DNA from: Porphyra umbilicalis
Taxonomy: Eukaryota > Rhodophyta > Bangiophyceae > Bangiales > Bangiaceae
Assembly: GCA_002049455.2 (NCBI GenBank)
Contig: KV919175.1
Location: 1-55,754, forward strand
Direction: 5' to 3'
DNA: 55,754 nucleotides
A program made the translations under genes and the position numbers. Shown here piece after piece: positions 19,501 through 29,139 of the stretch (position 1 is the first letter of the stretch; every line of letters starts with the position of its first letter). Under the pieces are notes generated by a model. It was not told the origin of the DNA and did not search any database. It worked only from the letters and a program-made list of their open reading frames with translations.

Positions 19501-20076
19501 GTCCGTTTTACCCCACACGGAGAAGCGCGCCACGACCCCAAACATATAGGGCACCGCCCATATCTCCTCCTTGCCGTCCACAGCCCTCCAGGTTGACACC
19601 AGCGCGGTGACCGCCTCGCGGTCCGCTAGCGACACATCATCCAAGAGCGGGTCGTCAAAGATGATGGAGAGGCCGCGGAGGTAGAGGGCCTCAGCTAGCA
19701 CGCGCAGGCAGCCACGCGGGAAGTTTTCGCGGGTCCTTGCGCCTGTTCTGGCGGGCCGCCCACCCATCCCCGCCGCGCCACCACGCCGCCTCTGGTTGGC
19801 GTCCGGTTGGAACGCTTGCAGATCCGAAAGGTCGCCGTCGTCGCCGTAGCTGCCGCCATCGTCGACGCCTTGGCCACCGCCCTCAGCACCTAGAGGGGAG
19901 GGGACGGCATCAGCGGCAAGAGTGGCACAAAACTCAAACAAGCTAGAGCCGCTCGTGTCAGGCCACTGTACGGGGGAGTCGTCACCACTCTCCGAGCCAA
20001 GAGCGACCGGATCTGTACCCAGCAGCTCCTCATCAGATGACACAAAAGGACCAGGAAAGGAGGTCAAGGATGCCAT
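16510..20076 (-). CDS. KDZ-like (Kyakuja-Dileera-Zisupton type) DDE transposase with SWIM-type zinc motif
   Basis: The frame opens at 20430; the ATG at 20074-20076 (Met-Ala-Ser-Leu-Thr) begins protein-like sequence and gives 1,188 residues. An acidic N-terminus is followed by a Cys-Thr-Cys...Cys-Glu-His cluster (near 19370-19460), a SWIM-type zinc finger. A Cys-x2-Cys pair lies near 18897, and Cys-rich pairs near 17130-17215 precede the catalytic region. There, Tyr-Asp-Phe-Ala-Cys (Asp1023, codon 17008-17010), Ser-Asp-Arg-Phe-His-Val-Cys-Asn-His-Thr-Cys (Asp1048) and Phe-Ala-Glu-Ser (Glu1115) match the spacing style of KDZ/CxC transposases (YD-x-AC, D-x-x-H, E). The C-terminus ends in a Cys-x-Cys-Cys cluster. 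The frame is intact over 3.5 kb, so the gene may be active. Family is judged from motifs only; another Zn-rich DDE family is possible. Confidence 0.6.
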   Translation of the reverse strand: MASLTSFPGPFVSSDEELLGTDPVALGSESGDDSPVQWPDTSGSSLFEFCATLAADAVPSPLGAEGGGQGVDDGGSYGDDGDLSDLQAFQPDANQRRRGGAAGMGGRPARTGARTRENFPRGCLRVLAEALYLRGLSIIFDDPLLDDVSLADREAVTALVSTWRAVDGKEEIWAVPYMFGVVARFSVWGKTDHGKRSCCCTWISSDAVVRCTCLGSDIYNADVSVSRVSTCEHTIVFAEALELLAEALKRDPSIVRQWLFSCMAARTQDAPDAVVLVDEEAPVWRLHKDIVVVVSVHRGVAVPVPVHLPKKGVSCGFCPLAGVRGCSHTKLAEQYRVAHGNVPLQLTATGCVRSTVSTKSLSLFNCLRAIAFDRRVGELARLGGVYELKAPTRCSHCGTDLTGVAADHDSALPAIIHTTLGPCSMRVTRRRRPNCEQLSARDGREDSVVLLSMISGSTVAWARKCAEFVRSGTHISDVLSQCLSDWAGLTSAGLLPSSAKSRGVDTLRAIILAFMRLSVVDPDRSLYDCSACKLPCGRYLVVTSDCICLGYDANSQPFSFEHVCEAVPAVNMQSREGCLVVGEQARRMMRHALVPDDPVAVTDRTLRSAEMALSCLFPVGVDGNEAEDVPSATRSIRKLLGMVWRVDAAALPLAESLLLAYKTTQVKPAKERKRRADCAVRLAKSIAHWRAGNPDAVALYDACRTEVEKDRAAAVVENEARKGAGGQATDGVGNGRARPPTSRGRRRRAQQSGGGTVKPGDEPALNIPKPLLQPHMQRLDANDVDHICRMVLAFTLDPVIAGVKVRHFDALEDVSRVLRSSSPRVGIDLIVAEATCRTREKAAKSSAAVCLLELRHVMVALQAATLVFDSVPAFATAIADVLEDAVTCARTFYSDFAADVKARHEYMERYLKGGESDEELISLFRERYPKASSSTSVTGVYTPGRQQCRAEPFEKGDKTPCGTCEKGFNSSDKYSDGALTLCCACAHPKILGIVVLDRKESPQVLINAVLSRFPRLPRYLVYDFACGVVRCAMAKLPWMLRDLSVVSDRFHVCNHTCSHFYNANSYGDLDFKNTLTHEQRNASIRKMEQILRGAGRYGYLAVLCYQTSVLNSFAESRSAYQKSALEAAAAVETARAAQPRGFDFNKTSTTKPRVTLPIHFDMRADYFRRHPCRCCGYTAPPLEQHTSA

Positions 20077-21274
20077 GAACCAGGTTGATGAAGGGCGCGA
20101 CCATAAACGGCGGCACTCAAACGTACGGCAGGAAGAGCGCCCGACAGGTCGACGTGCTGCTCCGCCACGCACTGAGCAAGGCCGAGGCCCCACACACCGC
20201 GAAGAGTGACTTCGTGCCGAACTCAAACCTCGCAGTGGTATCTGTATACCTGGCCCAAGAAAACAAGAGCTCGGCAGGAAGCAGGAAATGTGAAAGAACA
20301 GGAGACGGTCAGAAAATGAAAAGGAATGCAGTCCATGGGGAACAGAATGCAACCGCGTCACGGAACGCACACAAGTAGGACGGAGGCACAAATGGCACTC
20401 GGGCGACGCCCCCGGCATACCGCACCCCATGGAACCCCCCCGGAACGTACAGTTGATGCAGCAATGGAAGAAATGATGGCAGATAAGACGCGGCTCGGGA
20501 CAGCCGAGCGGCAGGGGTGGGCCGATTGCAATGGTGTACAGCGACTAGCACAGTAGTGACACCGCGCGCGCACACGACCACGGTGCGATCCGGTCGTGTG
20601 GACAAGGCGGCGGATCTCTGGTTGCCAAAGATCTCGTGTTGTCAGGCATCCCGTGTAATGATGCAGCTGAGGTCACTCACCAATGGGCGTGATAACTATT
20701 CATCCCTCCACTGTCAGCCCGTCGATGTTGCCAGTGAAGGGTGCCGCATGGTTTCCTATTTTGATCAGCCAATGACAGTCGGCCTTGTTGTGGTGATGGC
20801 CGATAGTTGATTCCACCGTAAGTTGACCTTCCGAAAGAACTTGTGAGGACCTGACAAGGACCTGACTGCCCGCCCTAGCATGACTCTCGCACCAAGTCAA
20901 TGGAGAAAGCACCGCCCGGTCTCTCACGACAAAGGGATTGCTCTGGTACGGCTCTGTCGGATCGAACCGCAGCAACACCTTGGGGTCGCCACATGCCAGC
21001 TATGGGCTCCCACACTGTTGGGAGGACAGCGTAGTGTGCTTCCAAAGTAACAGCGGGAGTGAGAAAGGAGAAAAGAAGAACATTTGGACCAGCCCCTGCA
21101 TAAAGAAAAACAAGCACCATCTGTTCGGAGTACGTAGACGAGCACTCGGTCCCAGTGGAGCTACACGCAAAGGCATAAAACAAAAGAACAGATGCGAGAA
21201 CCTGAGAGAAAACACGCGAGCACGGCAAGTAAACAATATCGCCACTAAAAATGATGGAGGAGAGTGAGCGACGA
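20077..21274. other. Region between KDZ-like gene and its upstream neighbour
   Basis: No convincing coding sequence. It probably contains the promoter of the KDZ-like gene. AGCCAATGAC near 20767-20776 is a CCAAT box in plus orientation. The start of the KDZ frame (20077-20430) reads as leader, not protein. No terminal inverted repeat was recognised. Confidence 0.4.
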
Positions 21275-22201
21275 TCAGTCATGGAAAAACGGGTGCGACT
21301 CGATGTACGGGTCATCCTGGTCCATGGCCTCGGGCGAGTGCTCTTGGCAACGGCGCACCTCGTTGAGGTCACACTCGTCAAAGAAGATACCCACAATGCG
21401 GGCGGTACTCGCACGGCACCGATGCACCACAGGCTCCGGGGGCGGACGGGGAAACACCATGTCGTCGACGAACACAGAACCGAAAGCCCGACGCGTCCAG
21501 AACGCCTCCTCATACCGCGACGCCCACACGGACAGCTCTTGGCGCCACAGGGACAGGGCGTCCCACTTGAACACAGAGCAGAGCAGGTCGGTCAGGCTGC
21601 GTACCGTCCGGCGCGACACGTACACTGAACCCTCCCTCTGCCGCTTGCGGAGCCGGTGACCGCCAGGGGTGATCTTGCAGATGCACGGGGCTTGGTGGTT
21701 GCCGGATGCGGCGGCTGGGGGCGCCGGAGACGGGGTGCCAGTACCGGCCGGCGCCTCCTCGTCATCCGTCGGAGCGTCCGTGTTGACCGCACCCACGTCG
21801 CCAGCACGCGCCGGAAAACCAGAAGTAGGTGTGGATGGCGGGTACCCGAAGAGGTCGTAATCCGGAAGCGGGTAAACTTTCGGTTGCCACTCGGTCGTGA
21901 CAAGGGGACCCATCCCCTCGGCAGTCGGTGACGCGGACGTGGCCGGGGCCCCACAAGGGAGGCTGGGAGCTGCTCGCGTACGTGCGGCCGACCCTTCAGC
22001 AAGCCCGGTGTCATCCCCCGCCGCCGCACGTGAAGCCGGGGAGGCGGAGCATTCGAGCACCTTGGGCGACTTCGCGTTGGTGGGCAGGCCGGTGCTGGAC
22101 GACCGCGTCGGCGCGTCCTTGGTGGGTGACCGCAGCAGGTAGTTGTGTGCCAGACGCACAAAGCCACGGGACCCGGAGGCAGTTGGAGCGCCTGCGTCCA
22201 T
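21275..22201 (-). CDS. Unknown protein upstream of the KDZ-like gene
   Basis: The frame is open to 22531, but the ATG at 22199-22201 (Met-Asp-Ala-Gly-Ala-Pro) is the best start, giving 308 residues; the sequence before it is Pro/Thr/His-rich leader. Residues ~1-200 are Ala/Pro/Ser/Thr-rich and disordered. The C-terminal ~110 residues are more globular: a Cys-Ile-Cys pair, a basic Arg-Lys-Arg-Gln-Arg patch, a Trp/Tyr-rich helix (Leu-Trp-Arg-Gln-Glu-Leu-Ser-Val-Trp-Ala-Ser-Arg-Tyr-Glu-Glu) and an acidic tail. I do not recognise a family. It lies on the same strand as the KDZ-like gene, 1.2 kb upstream, and could be a second protein of that element or an unrelated host gene. Confidence 0.45.
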   Translation of the reverse strand: MDAGAPTASGSRGFVRLAHNYLLRSPTKDAPTRSSSTGLPTNAKSPKVLECSASPASRAAAGDDTGLAEGSAARTRAAPSLPCGAPATSASPTAEGMGPLVTTEWQPKVYPLPDYDLFGYPPSTPTSGFPARAGDVGAVNTDAPTDDEEAPAGTGTPSPAPPAAASGNHQAPCICKITPGGHRLRKRQREGSVYVSRRTVRSLTDLLCSVFKWDALSLWRQELSVWASRYEEAFWTRRAFGSVFVDDMVFPRPPPEPVVHRCRASTARIVGIFFDECDLNEVRRCQEHSPEAMDQDDPYIESHPFFHD

Positions 22202-22639
22202 GATGGGGGAGGTCGAAGCAGCCAGCAGGAGCACCGGAGCGGTCAGCTGGGACGAGGCGTGTGCCGTCCCTACCCAGAGCGGCGGGGTGAGCAATGGGGC
22301 GTGGGGGGTGGCGCGCGGGGAGGGTGGATGGGAGGAGGTGTGAGGGGGAGAGGCAATTGCGTCGTAGGTGGGTGGGCCACGGAAGAACAGCGGCCAGTGG
22401 AGTGGCGTGTCAGCGCGTTGTTGCACCCGAAGAGAGGGGCAGGTTGCCGCTCTTAATCGCGGGCGCCCAGTGCGCGTCGCACATAGAGTCTGCCCCCACA
22501 TGTGGCGGGAAGGAAGCGAGCAGCTGTTCAAGAGGGGGGGGAAACCAGTATCCCGCCGGAGCAGCGCATTCCCGTTCTTTTTACGGCAAGGACGCCACAG
22601 GTTGACAGTCGTTAAATTTCAAAAGCCCGGTGCTCGTCA

Positions 22640-23580
22640 AAACTCACCTGTGTGATACACACTTTCAAAATTCGACTAAGCGCGTCTGCCTTCTCCACAG
22701 CGCGTTGCTCGCTCTTCCTTATTTAGTCCTCGTGTCCAACGCAAAGTTTCCTGAGGAAAATTCTGGGGATCGTTTTTCGACTGCAGCCACATCGATCCTA
22801 GTGGTCGCGATAACCGATTTCTGAGATCATCCAGTAACGATCTCAGGACCGAAGCAGAATAGTCCTCCGGTTCTTTCGTGGATCTATCTTGATATGGTCC
22901 TTTAACTAGAATGGGATGAGACAAAGAACCTTTCAGTCAGAATGACCTGGGAACTATTTTTGCGCTTCAGTACCCGTGTTCTTCAGAACTGTTCCGCGGA
23001 TCATATCAGGATCGGACCTGGACCGCTCGGTGGATAGTTCGCGAGAACAAACGAAAGACCGAGCACCGAAATGACCGTCGTATCATCTCGCGGATGATCT
23101 GACTTCTTTTTTGCCATCCGATCAGCCTCGCGGAAGCAAGATGGTCTTTGACAAAAGCTCTGAACCTGTCGCATAGATAGACATGAGGATAGTCACCAGA
23201 CTGAAGGAGATCTCCGATGAGGCCAGTGCAGCGGCCCGTATCCGGACCTGGACTGCGGGCACGAGCGAAACTGATCTTGCGTGCATCGACGTCCTGCATT
23301 TTGTCAAGCGCGCATGTTGCTCTCTTACTACCTTTCGACCGATAGACTTGGCTTCGTCGTGCGTGGTCCCCTTGACTCGTCCTGTCCTGTTGCAATCCTG
23401 ACGGCCTCGTCGCCCGGCTGCCCACTTCTTGTTACCGCCGAGCTGTGTCACTCGTACCGCAAGAGCTCGATTCGATTCCACTTGTGCCCTTTTGCGGCCC
23501 CTCGTACCGTCCTTGCCCACGATACCTGCTTTCGTCGACACTCTTCTATCACTTACTATCGCCTCGCAGCCGGCTTTCGC
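22640..23580. repeat. Lower-GC left flank with GATC-rich motifs
   Basis: No convincing gene. GC drops relative to neighbours, and variants such as GATCATCC, GGATCATAT, GATGATCTG and AGGATCGG recur: about ten GATC tetramers within 22760-23230 by eye. Similar motifs fill 50400-52700 on the far side of the Tnp2/JmjC region, so these may be subterminal repeats of one large element. Confidence 0.4.
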
Positions 23581-23595
23581 TGGGGGCTCGAATAA

Positions 23596-26583
23596 ATGAA
23601 GCGTCGCAGGCGCGGCCCGCGAGGGGCGGCCTTCTTCAATTTTTTCGATAGTAATTTGATGCATATGGAAGCCCAGAGTGCTACCGCCCCTGTTGACGTG
23701 AACACGACCGGCGTCGAGGAACCCAGAAGCAACGTCACGGGGCGTGTTGAGACTCTTGGCGAAACAAACATGCCCTCCGCGGCTTCAACGGATGGCTATG
23801 CAGAGGTTGCATTGTCGACGGACTCTGAGCGGCAAGGATGCCCCTCTAAAGACACAGAGTTTTCAAGTGACGAGGACAGTTCTGCTGGCGAGTTCACTTC
23901 TCGCAGAGAGTTCCTATGCTTCGGATACCTCTTTGGCCGAGCTCGTGTCACCTTCAGGCAGTACGACGTCATGCGGGAGGCCGAGAACTCTTTTAACCCG
24001 AAGGAGAAGTGGCCATCGAGGTGGCGCCTGCAAAGGCTGCGCAAGCTGCTGCTGAAGCTAGCTGTGCCTCTTCGACGGGAGGTGACGACCCGTCAGCTAC
24101 CCGTTGGCAAAGGGAAAGCATTGCGCAAGCTCCCCGATGTGACGGTTTCATATATTCCGTTCTCTGAACACATCAAGCGTGACTTTGGAGATCCTGTCAC
24201 GGCAGCGCTGTTCCACAACAAAGGGGGCTCCGGGGCAGGGACCGTTGAGCGGCCCGTAGAGTTCTTTCAAACCGAAGCCGCCAGAGATCCTGCTCGGTTT
24301 AGCTTCAAGAATGCCTTCTTCCGTGCTGGGTACAGGTATGACATCTGCTGTGTTGTCCAAATCTCCTTTGACAGCACTACGTCGCTTCAGGCCCGCTTGG
24401 AGAGCACCGCCATTGCCCCCGATGGAGATGTTACAATCTCAGCATCAACGTACGCTCGTCAGAGTACGCTAAGAGTTGGAGACATGATAGCGCTATTTGA
24501 AGTTCTTCCAGGCGTCGAGCCCCCTAAGCGCTGGGCTTCGTGCTTCACAACCGATCGCAGGCTAACGCTGAGGTTCAACCGGTCCGGAGGAGTGTTCGTC
24601 ATTAATGTGTGGGGCTCAGACGAGCGTGAGAAGGACTCCTGGTAGGCTTTGACAGCGCCGCAGCCTCTAGAGCTGTCCCAGGTGGCTGAACAAACGAACG
24701 ATGCGATCCGAGAGAAGGATCCATACACTCTATATGTATCTCTGTACGGGGATGAATTCAACGTGTACAAGAGGCGCCGAGGGAGCTTGGAGGGGTACTA
24801 TGGGGGCTATACATCTTTATCATTGGAAGATCGTGCATTCTCCGTTCGACCACTCTTCTACCTGCCACCAGGGGCAAACTCCGATACTCTGATCAGGCGT
24901 GTCGTGGATGGTGCTCTGCAAATGAGCAGCGAGGGTGTCGCCGTTTATGACGCGTTCAAGCGCAAGAATGCTGTTGTAAGAGTGTACTTGTGCCTCGGTG
25001 TGTTCGACTTCCCCATGGCTGCCACGTTCTCAAACTCCGTTGGCCCTAGAGGTACTGAGCACTGCACAAGCTGCGACATTGTGCATCCAAAGACGACATC
25101 AGAGAGGAGGGAGCGCGCGATGAGCAGCACAGTGTCTGTCGACGTCCAGGACGCTCGCTACTGTCGAGTGCAGGAACGCACGGCTGTCATCATGTCCACT
25201 GTGAAGGGCTCGCCCGACCTCTCGGCCGATGCTTTGAAGGAAGCTCTATTGCTGAACGGCATCACAGACAAGAGTGGTACGTTGCTGATGCGCCTGGAGC
25301 AGGCCCGTGGTGAAGGGAGCTTTGATATACATTCCCATGTTATTGTCGCTCCCTCGCACCTGCTGTACTATAACATCGGCGCTAATCTCTTGATGGAAGC
25401 GTATGAGGCACTGTCCGTTGAACAGCGCGACAGGTTCATGCGGGAAATGCGTCGCAGCGCTAAGCATATCCCAACTCACACCGTCCTGTCGTCTCTTGAG
25501 CCAGAGAAGATGGGTGGCACAACTCTGTCAATGTCTGACTATGCAGTCCTGCTGACGGTGGGCCCCACGGTGCTACAGTACCTTGTACACACCGATGCCA
25601 CGACACCACACGCCCTTGCGGCGCTTAGTGCTCTCAAGGCTCTGCGCATGTTTTCCATATCTTTTTTCTATCTACCAACCCTTGCCTCTGATGGAGAACA
25701 AGCAATGAGAGGACGCCCGACTGTAGCCGCTCTCCAGGTTCTGGGTGAGCAGTTGATGATGGAGCTTCGTCGACTGGTACCTTTTGAAGGAAGTTGGGAG
25801 CGCCCGGCAGTTCACAGATTACTGGAGCTTCTGTACCGCACGCTCCCCCTTGTGCAGCTCGGACCAGCAGTGTGCGAGCTGATCTTCGAAAAGTTTCACC
25901 AACTGGCAAAGCAGGAGGTAAGCCAGAGCAACAGCCGGAACCCCGCTGAGTACTCCATGCAGAGATGGAGGGACACCGAGCACTTCTCGAGACTGCTGTC
26001 AATGCCAGACGAGTATGGAATTCCTGCGTCGTGGCTGCTTGGGAGGAGTGGCCAGCCCCTGAAGGCGGTCCAGTTCCACAGACTAGCTCCGCACGGGCGA
26101 CCCTCGTCTGCTGTCGACGTGAACTGGCGCCCGAAGAAAGCCCTGCACACTGTCCGATCTTCTACCGAGGAGTTGTGGAGACGCCAGGCCCCTAATGCTG
26201 TCCTCGCGTTCTACGGGAAGGCAACGCACCCACACTGATCGTTCGTGATCCGAGAAGGGTCGACACTCTCTGTTTCTGAGAAGAGGGAGGGCTCCTCAGA
26301 AGAACCAAGCTCCGAAGCGACGGATTCTGATGCGCAGCTCTTCGTTCGTGTGCATTCCATTGGAACGATTGACGGAGAGCTACACGTCGCCGTGGAGAAG
26401 TGGAAATTACCACCGATGGCGCTCTCTATCCTCGGACAGCCCGTGCTGGTAGCAATCGACGTAGCAGCTGGCGTCACGATTACCCGAGCTCACCATGTGC
26501 GGCAGATAGCCTTCGTGCTGCCTTGTGGTCAGCACGACGTCCTGTTCTCCAAGAGGTCGGGATTTCATTTCAAGAGTGGCTAG
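23596..26583 (+). pseudogene. Tnp2-like (CACTA/Plavaka-type) transposase, one frame with two in-frame stops
   Basis: From ATG 23596 one frame spans 2,988 bases, broken only by TAG at 24643-24645 and TGA at 26236-26238; the frame before, between and after is the same. A basic N-terminus (Lys-Arg-Arg-Arg-Arg) and acidic Ser-rich stretch precede a globular part. Right after the TAG comes the Tnp2 signature: Leu-Tyr-Gly-Asp-Glu-Phe-Asn-Val-Tyr-Lys, an aromatic Gly-Tyr-Tyr-Gly-Gly-Tyr, Tyr-Leu-Pro-Pro-Gly, Gly-Val-Ala-Val-Tyr-Asp-Ala, then Val-Phe-Asp-Phe-Pro-Met-Ala and a Cys-Thr-Ser-Cys pair (near 24748-25075). These match the order (DGFNPF, IPG, GV-VYD, DFPA, C-x2-C) in Tnp2/PF02992-like proteins. 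Coding quality is high on both sides of each stop, so stop read-through, a very recent loss, or sequence error are alternatives to old decay. Confidence 0.6.
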
Positions 26584-26801
26584 TCAGGGGCATAGCCTTC
26601 CACTGCTTGGTTTCTGTTTCGTTCGTCGCTTGTGCGATCTGTCGGAAACGAAGAAAGTGTCTTAAATTGCCATGAGAAAGGAATGCAGACAACATGTTGC
26701 GCTCTAGAGGGCATATGAATGGCCCTCCGCCCACTGCAAAGAAGATTCAAGGTCCCAAAAAATGACAATAAACAACAGCAGAAAAAAACACTTCGGCCAC
26801 A
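26584..26801. other. Convergent 3' ends of Tnp2-like frame and JmjC gene
   Basis: About 220 bp between the plus-strand Tnp2-like stop (26583) and the minus-strand JmjC stop (26802). AATAAA at about 26767-26772 is a possible plus-strand poly(A) signal. Confidence 0.4.
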
Positions 26802-29090
26802 TCACGACCTCCCTTCTTCTCCATCAACCGCTACCATGTTCTTCAGGTGCTCCACCATCAAGGACACGCGGCCATTGGCCAGTTGCTGTACCACAAGAGG
26901 GACATGAGCATCCACGGGTTGGGTCCCTGGTAGAGGAGACTTGCGGAGTCGATCGTGCTCGCCATCGTATACATCTGGCGCGCACTCCAAGCAGCAAAAA
27001 GGCGCAAACTTAGCCGCTTCTTCTCCGAGCTCCTCAATGCACGTCTGGCAGACAACAACGGAGAGCCAAGCCACTTTTCCGCAGTGGGGAGATGACGCGC
27101 CGTCCACCGAGTAGTCTGTCACCTTTGCAGCATCCTCATGTAGAATCACGAGGGGGTCCCCTTTCGTGTCGACAGCATTGTCAGCAACGAATTGCTGCAC
27201 AAGCTGAGGGGCGCGGTCGAGTCCCACGACTGTCGGCGTCTTGCCGACGCAAGTACGGTGCGCATCCATTTTCATGTAAGCCAGGACGCGGTCGAGATAC
27301 TTGTCGAGATAGGCCACCATCACGAGGAGGTCCCGTCGGAACTCGGCTGGGTCGCAAGCTTCATATGTTTTTGCATTGCCGACCCACCATTCTCCATCAA
27401 CAAGCTTCATAGCGGCCAGCACCAACAGCTTCTCAAATGGGATCAGGATTGCGAGCTTTCCGTGCCACTGCGCCGCGTGCTCCATTGCATATGAAAGCCA
27501 GCCGGTGCAAGCAAGGTTCACGGCCGACGCCACGTTCTTACCTCCGTTAAAGCCACTGTGGGGAACCCCGTACCCAGTCACGACATAGTCCCCGACCTCC
27601 ATTGCGTGGAAACCAACTCTGATTCCGTGAGCAAGGAAGAACGTAGCTGGCCACAAAACGGCCTTCTTCGCTAGAACCGTCCACACATCACCCCCAGCAG
27701 CTTGTAGTACGTCTGGGTCCATGTGTTCTTCCAGGACGCGCACCATCAGGGGGAGCTCGGATCTGGGCACAAAGAACCAGTATTTACTCGCCCCGGTCTG
27801 CAAGTACGAGACGGACAGGAGCAGGCTGTCCTCCACGTGCCAGCTGAAGAAAGATCCCATGGTTCCCATGTAGAGCAAGTTGGTATTGACACCTTCACAT
27901 GTTGACCCCGCTCCGAGCATACTGTGATGGTTCAGGGTACGCGGGTTCTGCAGTCGGTCGGTGGGGAAGGACTGGTCCACTGCGGCCTTGCACGCGGGAT
28001 CTCCCAGACTCCTGCTGCACCCGTCCTCATTTTCAGGCGAAAAGTCCGACACATAGTACACATCAATTGGGTGAGGCTTCCCAGGACCCAACACCGCTTT
28101 CTCGTGGCCAGCAGCGGTCACCTCTCGGACCCAGGTCACATTGGCGTCGTTCACGTTCCTGAGGAAGCTAGAAACAGTGAGGTCCTTGTACCGGGATATC
28201 ATGGCGTTGGAACTCTCCTCGATCCTGGCACTCAGCCGGCTTGCTGACATCCACTTCTGGCCTTCAGCTGGCAGCTGGTTCTGTAGCTCTCTGCCCTTCA
28301 CGCTGCAGTCCATAGCACGGCGACCACGGAACGTGTCGCTGACAATTGTCGGCAACTGTGGGAAGCTTTGAATGCGAACCCTGACGTTGTCCCCGACAAG
28401 TCGCTTTGGAGCCCTGCTAGGAACCGGGCGCACCGCGGGTGCAACCACTCGGAACACGTGCGCACCGGAAGTCCGCATCGATGCCAACTTGGATCGAATC
28501 AGACCATGCAGTCCAAGCTCCGGAACGGTACTTATACAAGTAATTGGAATTCTGTGAAAGTCCATCGGACGCCGCTGTAAAGTGCCCGTCTCGACATTTG
28601 GCCGTACTTCGCGTAGACGCGATGCCTCAAGTGAGCCACAGGCATCTCTGTCGGCACGGGCAGGTGCTCTACGTAGCGTTGCTTCCCTCCTCTCAGCGCT
28701 ATCGTCGCCAGCAGGGTGGCCTGCAGTGGCCCCCGGGCGTGGCACTGCACGAATGGCTGCGACGCCAGCGGCGCCCGGTTCTGCGTCGCCATCAACCACA
28801 GTTCCAGGGCTAGGACCGTTCGTGCGCGCCTCCGCTGAGCCACCACCGTCAGCTTCTGCAGCTTTGTGTCGAGGACATGGTGTCACAGGAGCAAACCCGG
28901 CGAGGATGTTGAGGTCTGCAGAGTCCAAGCTATTCAACGCATCACCAAGACGCGAAGCGTGACCCAAACCGAGGAGTTCAAACCCTAGGCCAGCGACATC
29001 CAACCGCTCTTCCGTCTGGGCCACGGAACCGGCGCCCTCCGTTGAGGAGCTGGCAGCATCAGGCTCCGCCGCAGCCGTGGTGGCACGCAC
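26802..29090 (-). CDS. JmjC-domain 2-oxoglutarate/Fe(II) dioxygenase-like protein (copy A)
   Basis: An intact frame of 762 residues. The open frame starts at a GTG, so the true start or first exon is probably further right. Residues ~1-330 are disordered and Ala/Pro/Arg-rich. The JmjC fold follows (~390-540): Gly-Val-Asn-Thr-Asn-Leu-Leu-Tyr-Met-Gly-Thr, Trp-His418-Val-Glu420-Asp, a Lys-Tyr-Trp-Phe-Phe-Val-Pro strand, and Gly-Val-Pro-His511-Ser-Gly-Phe-Asn. His418, Glu420 and His511 are the iron ligands, and the layout is that of KDM4/KDM5-type histone demethylases. The C-terminus has Cys-x2-Cys and Cys-Cys-x2-Cys (near residues 675-705), a small zinc site. No PHD, Tudor or JmjN was recognised. 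The expected reaction is oxidative lysine demethylation, but the substrate is unknown. It lies next to a Tnp2-like transposase on a segment repeated at 35824. Confidence 0.75.
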   Translation of the reverse strand: MRATTAAAEPDAASSSTEGAGSVAQTEERLDVAGLGFELLGLGHASRLGDALNSLDSADLNILAGFAPVTPCPRHKAAEADGGGSAEARTNGPSPGTVVDGDAEPGAAGVAAIRAVPRPGATAGHPAGDDSAERREATLRRAPARADRDACGSLEASRLREVRPNVETGTLQRRPMDFHRIPITCISTVPELGLHGLIRSKLASMRTSGAHVFRVVAPAVRPVPSRAPKRLVGDNVRVRIQSFPQLPTIVSDTFRGRRAMDCSVKGRELQNQLPAEGQKWMSASRLSARIEESSNAMISRYKDLTVSSFLRNVNDANVTWVREVTAAGHEKAVLGPGKPHPIDVYYVSDFSPENEDGCSRSLGDPACKAAVDQSFPTDRLQNPRTLNHHSMLGAGSTCEGVNTNLLYMGTMGSFFSWHVEDSLLLSVSYLQTGASKYWFFVPRSELPLMVRVLEEHMDPDVLQAAGGDVWTVLAKKAVLWPATFFLAHGIRVGFHAMEVGDYVVTGYGVPHSGFNGGKNVASAVNLACTGWLSYAMEHAAQWHGKLAILIPFEKLLVLAAMKLVDGEWWVGNAKTYEACDPAEFRRDLLVMVAYLDKYLDRVLAYMKMDAHRTCVGKTPTVVGLDRAPQLVQQFVADNAVDTKGDPLVILHEDAAKVTDYSVDGASSPHCGKVAWLSVVVCQTCIEELGEEAAKFAPFCCLECAPDVYDGEHDRLRKSPLPGTQPVDAHVPLVVQQLANGRVSLMVEHLKNMVAVDGEEGRS

Positions 29091-29139
29091 AGGCCCCGAG
29101 CCGTCGCCACGTCGATGGTCATCATCACGTTCGCCATTG

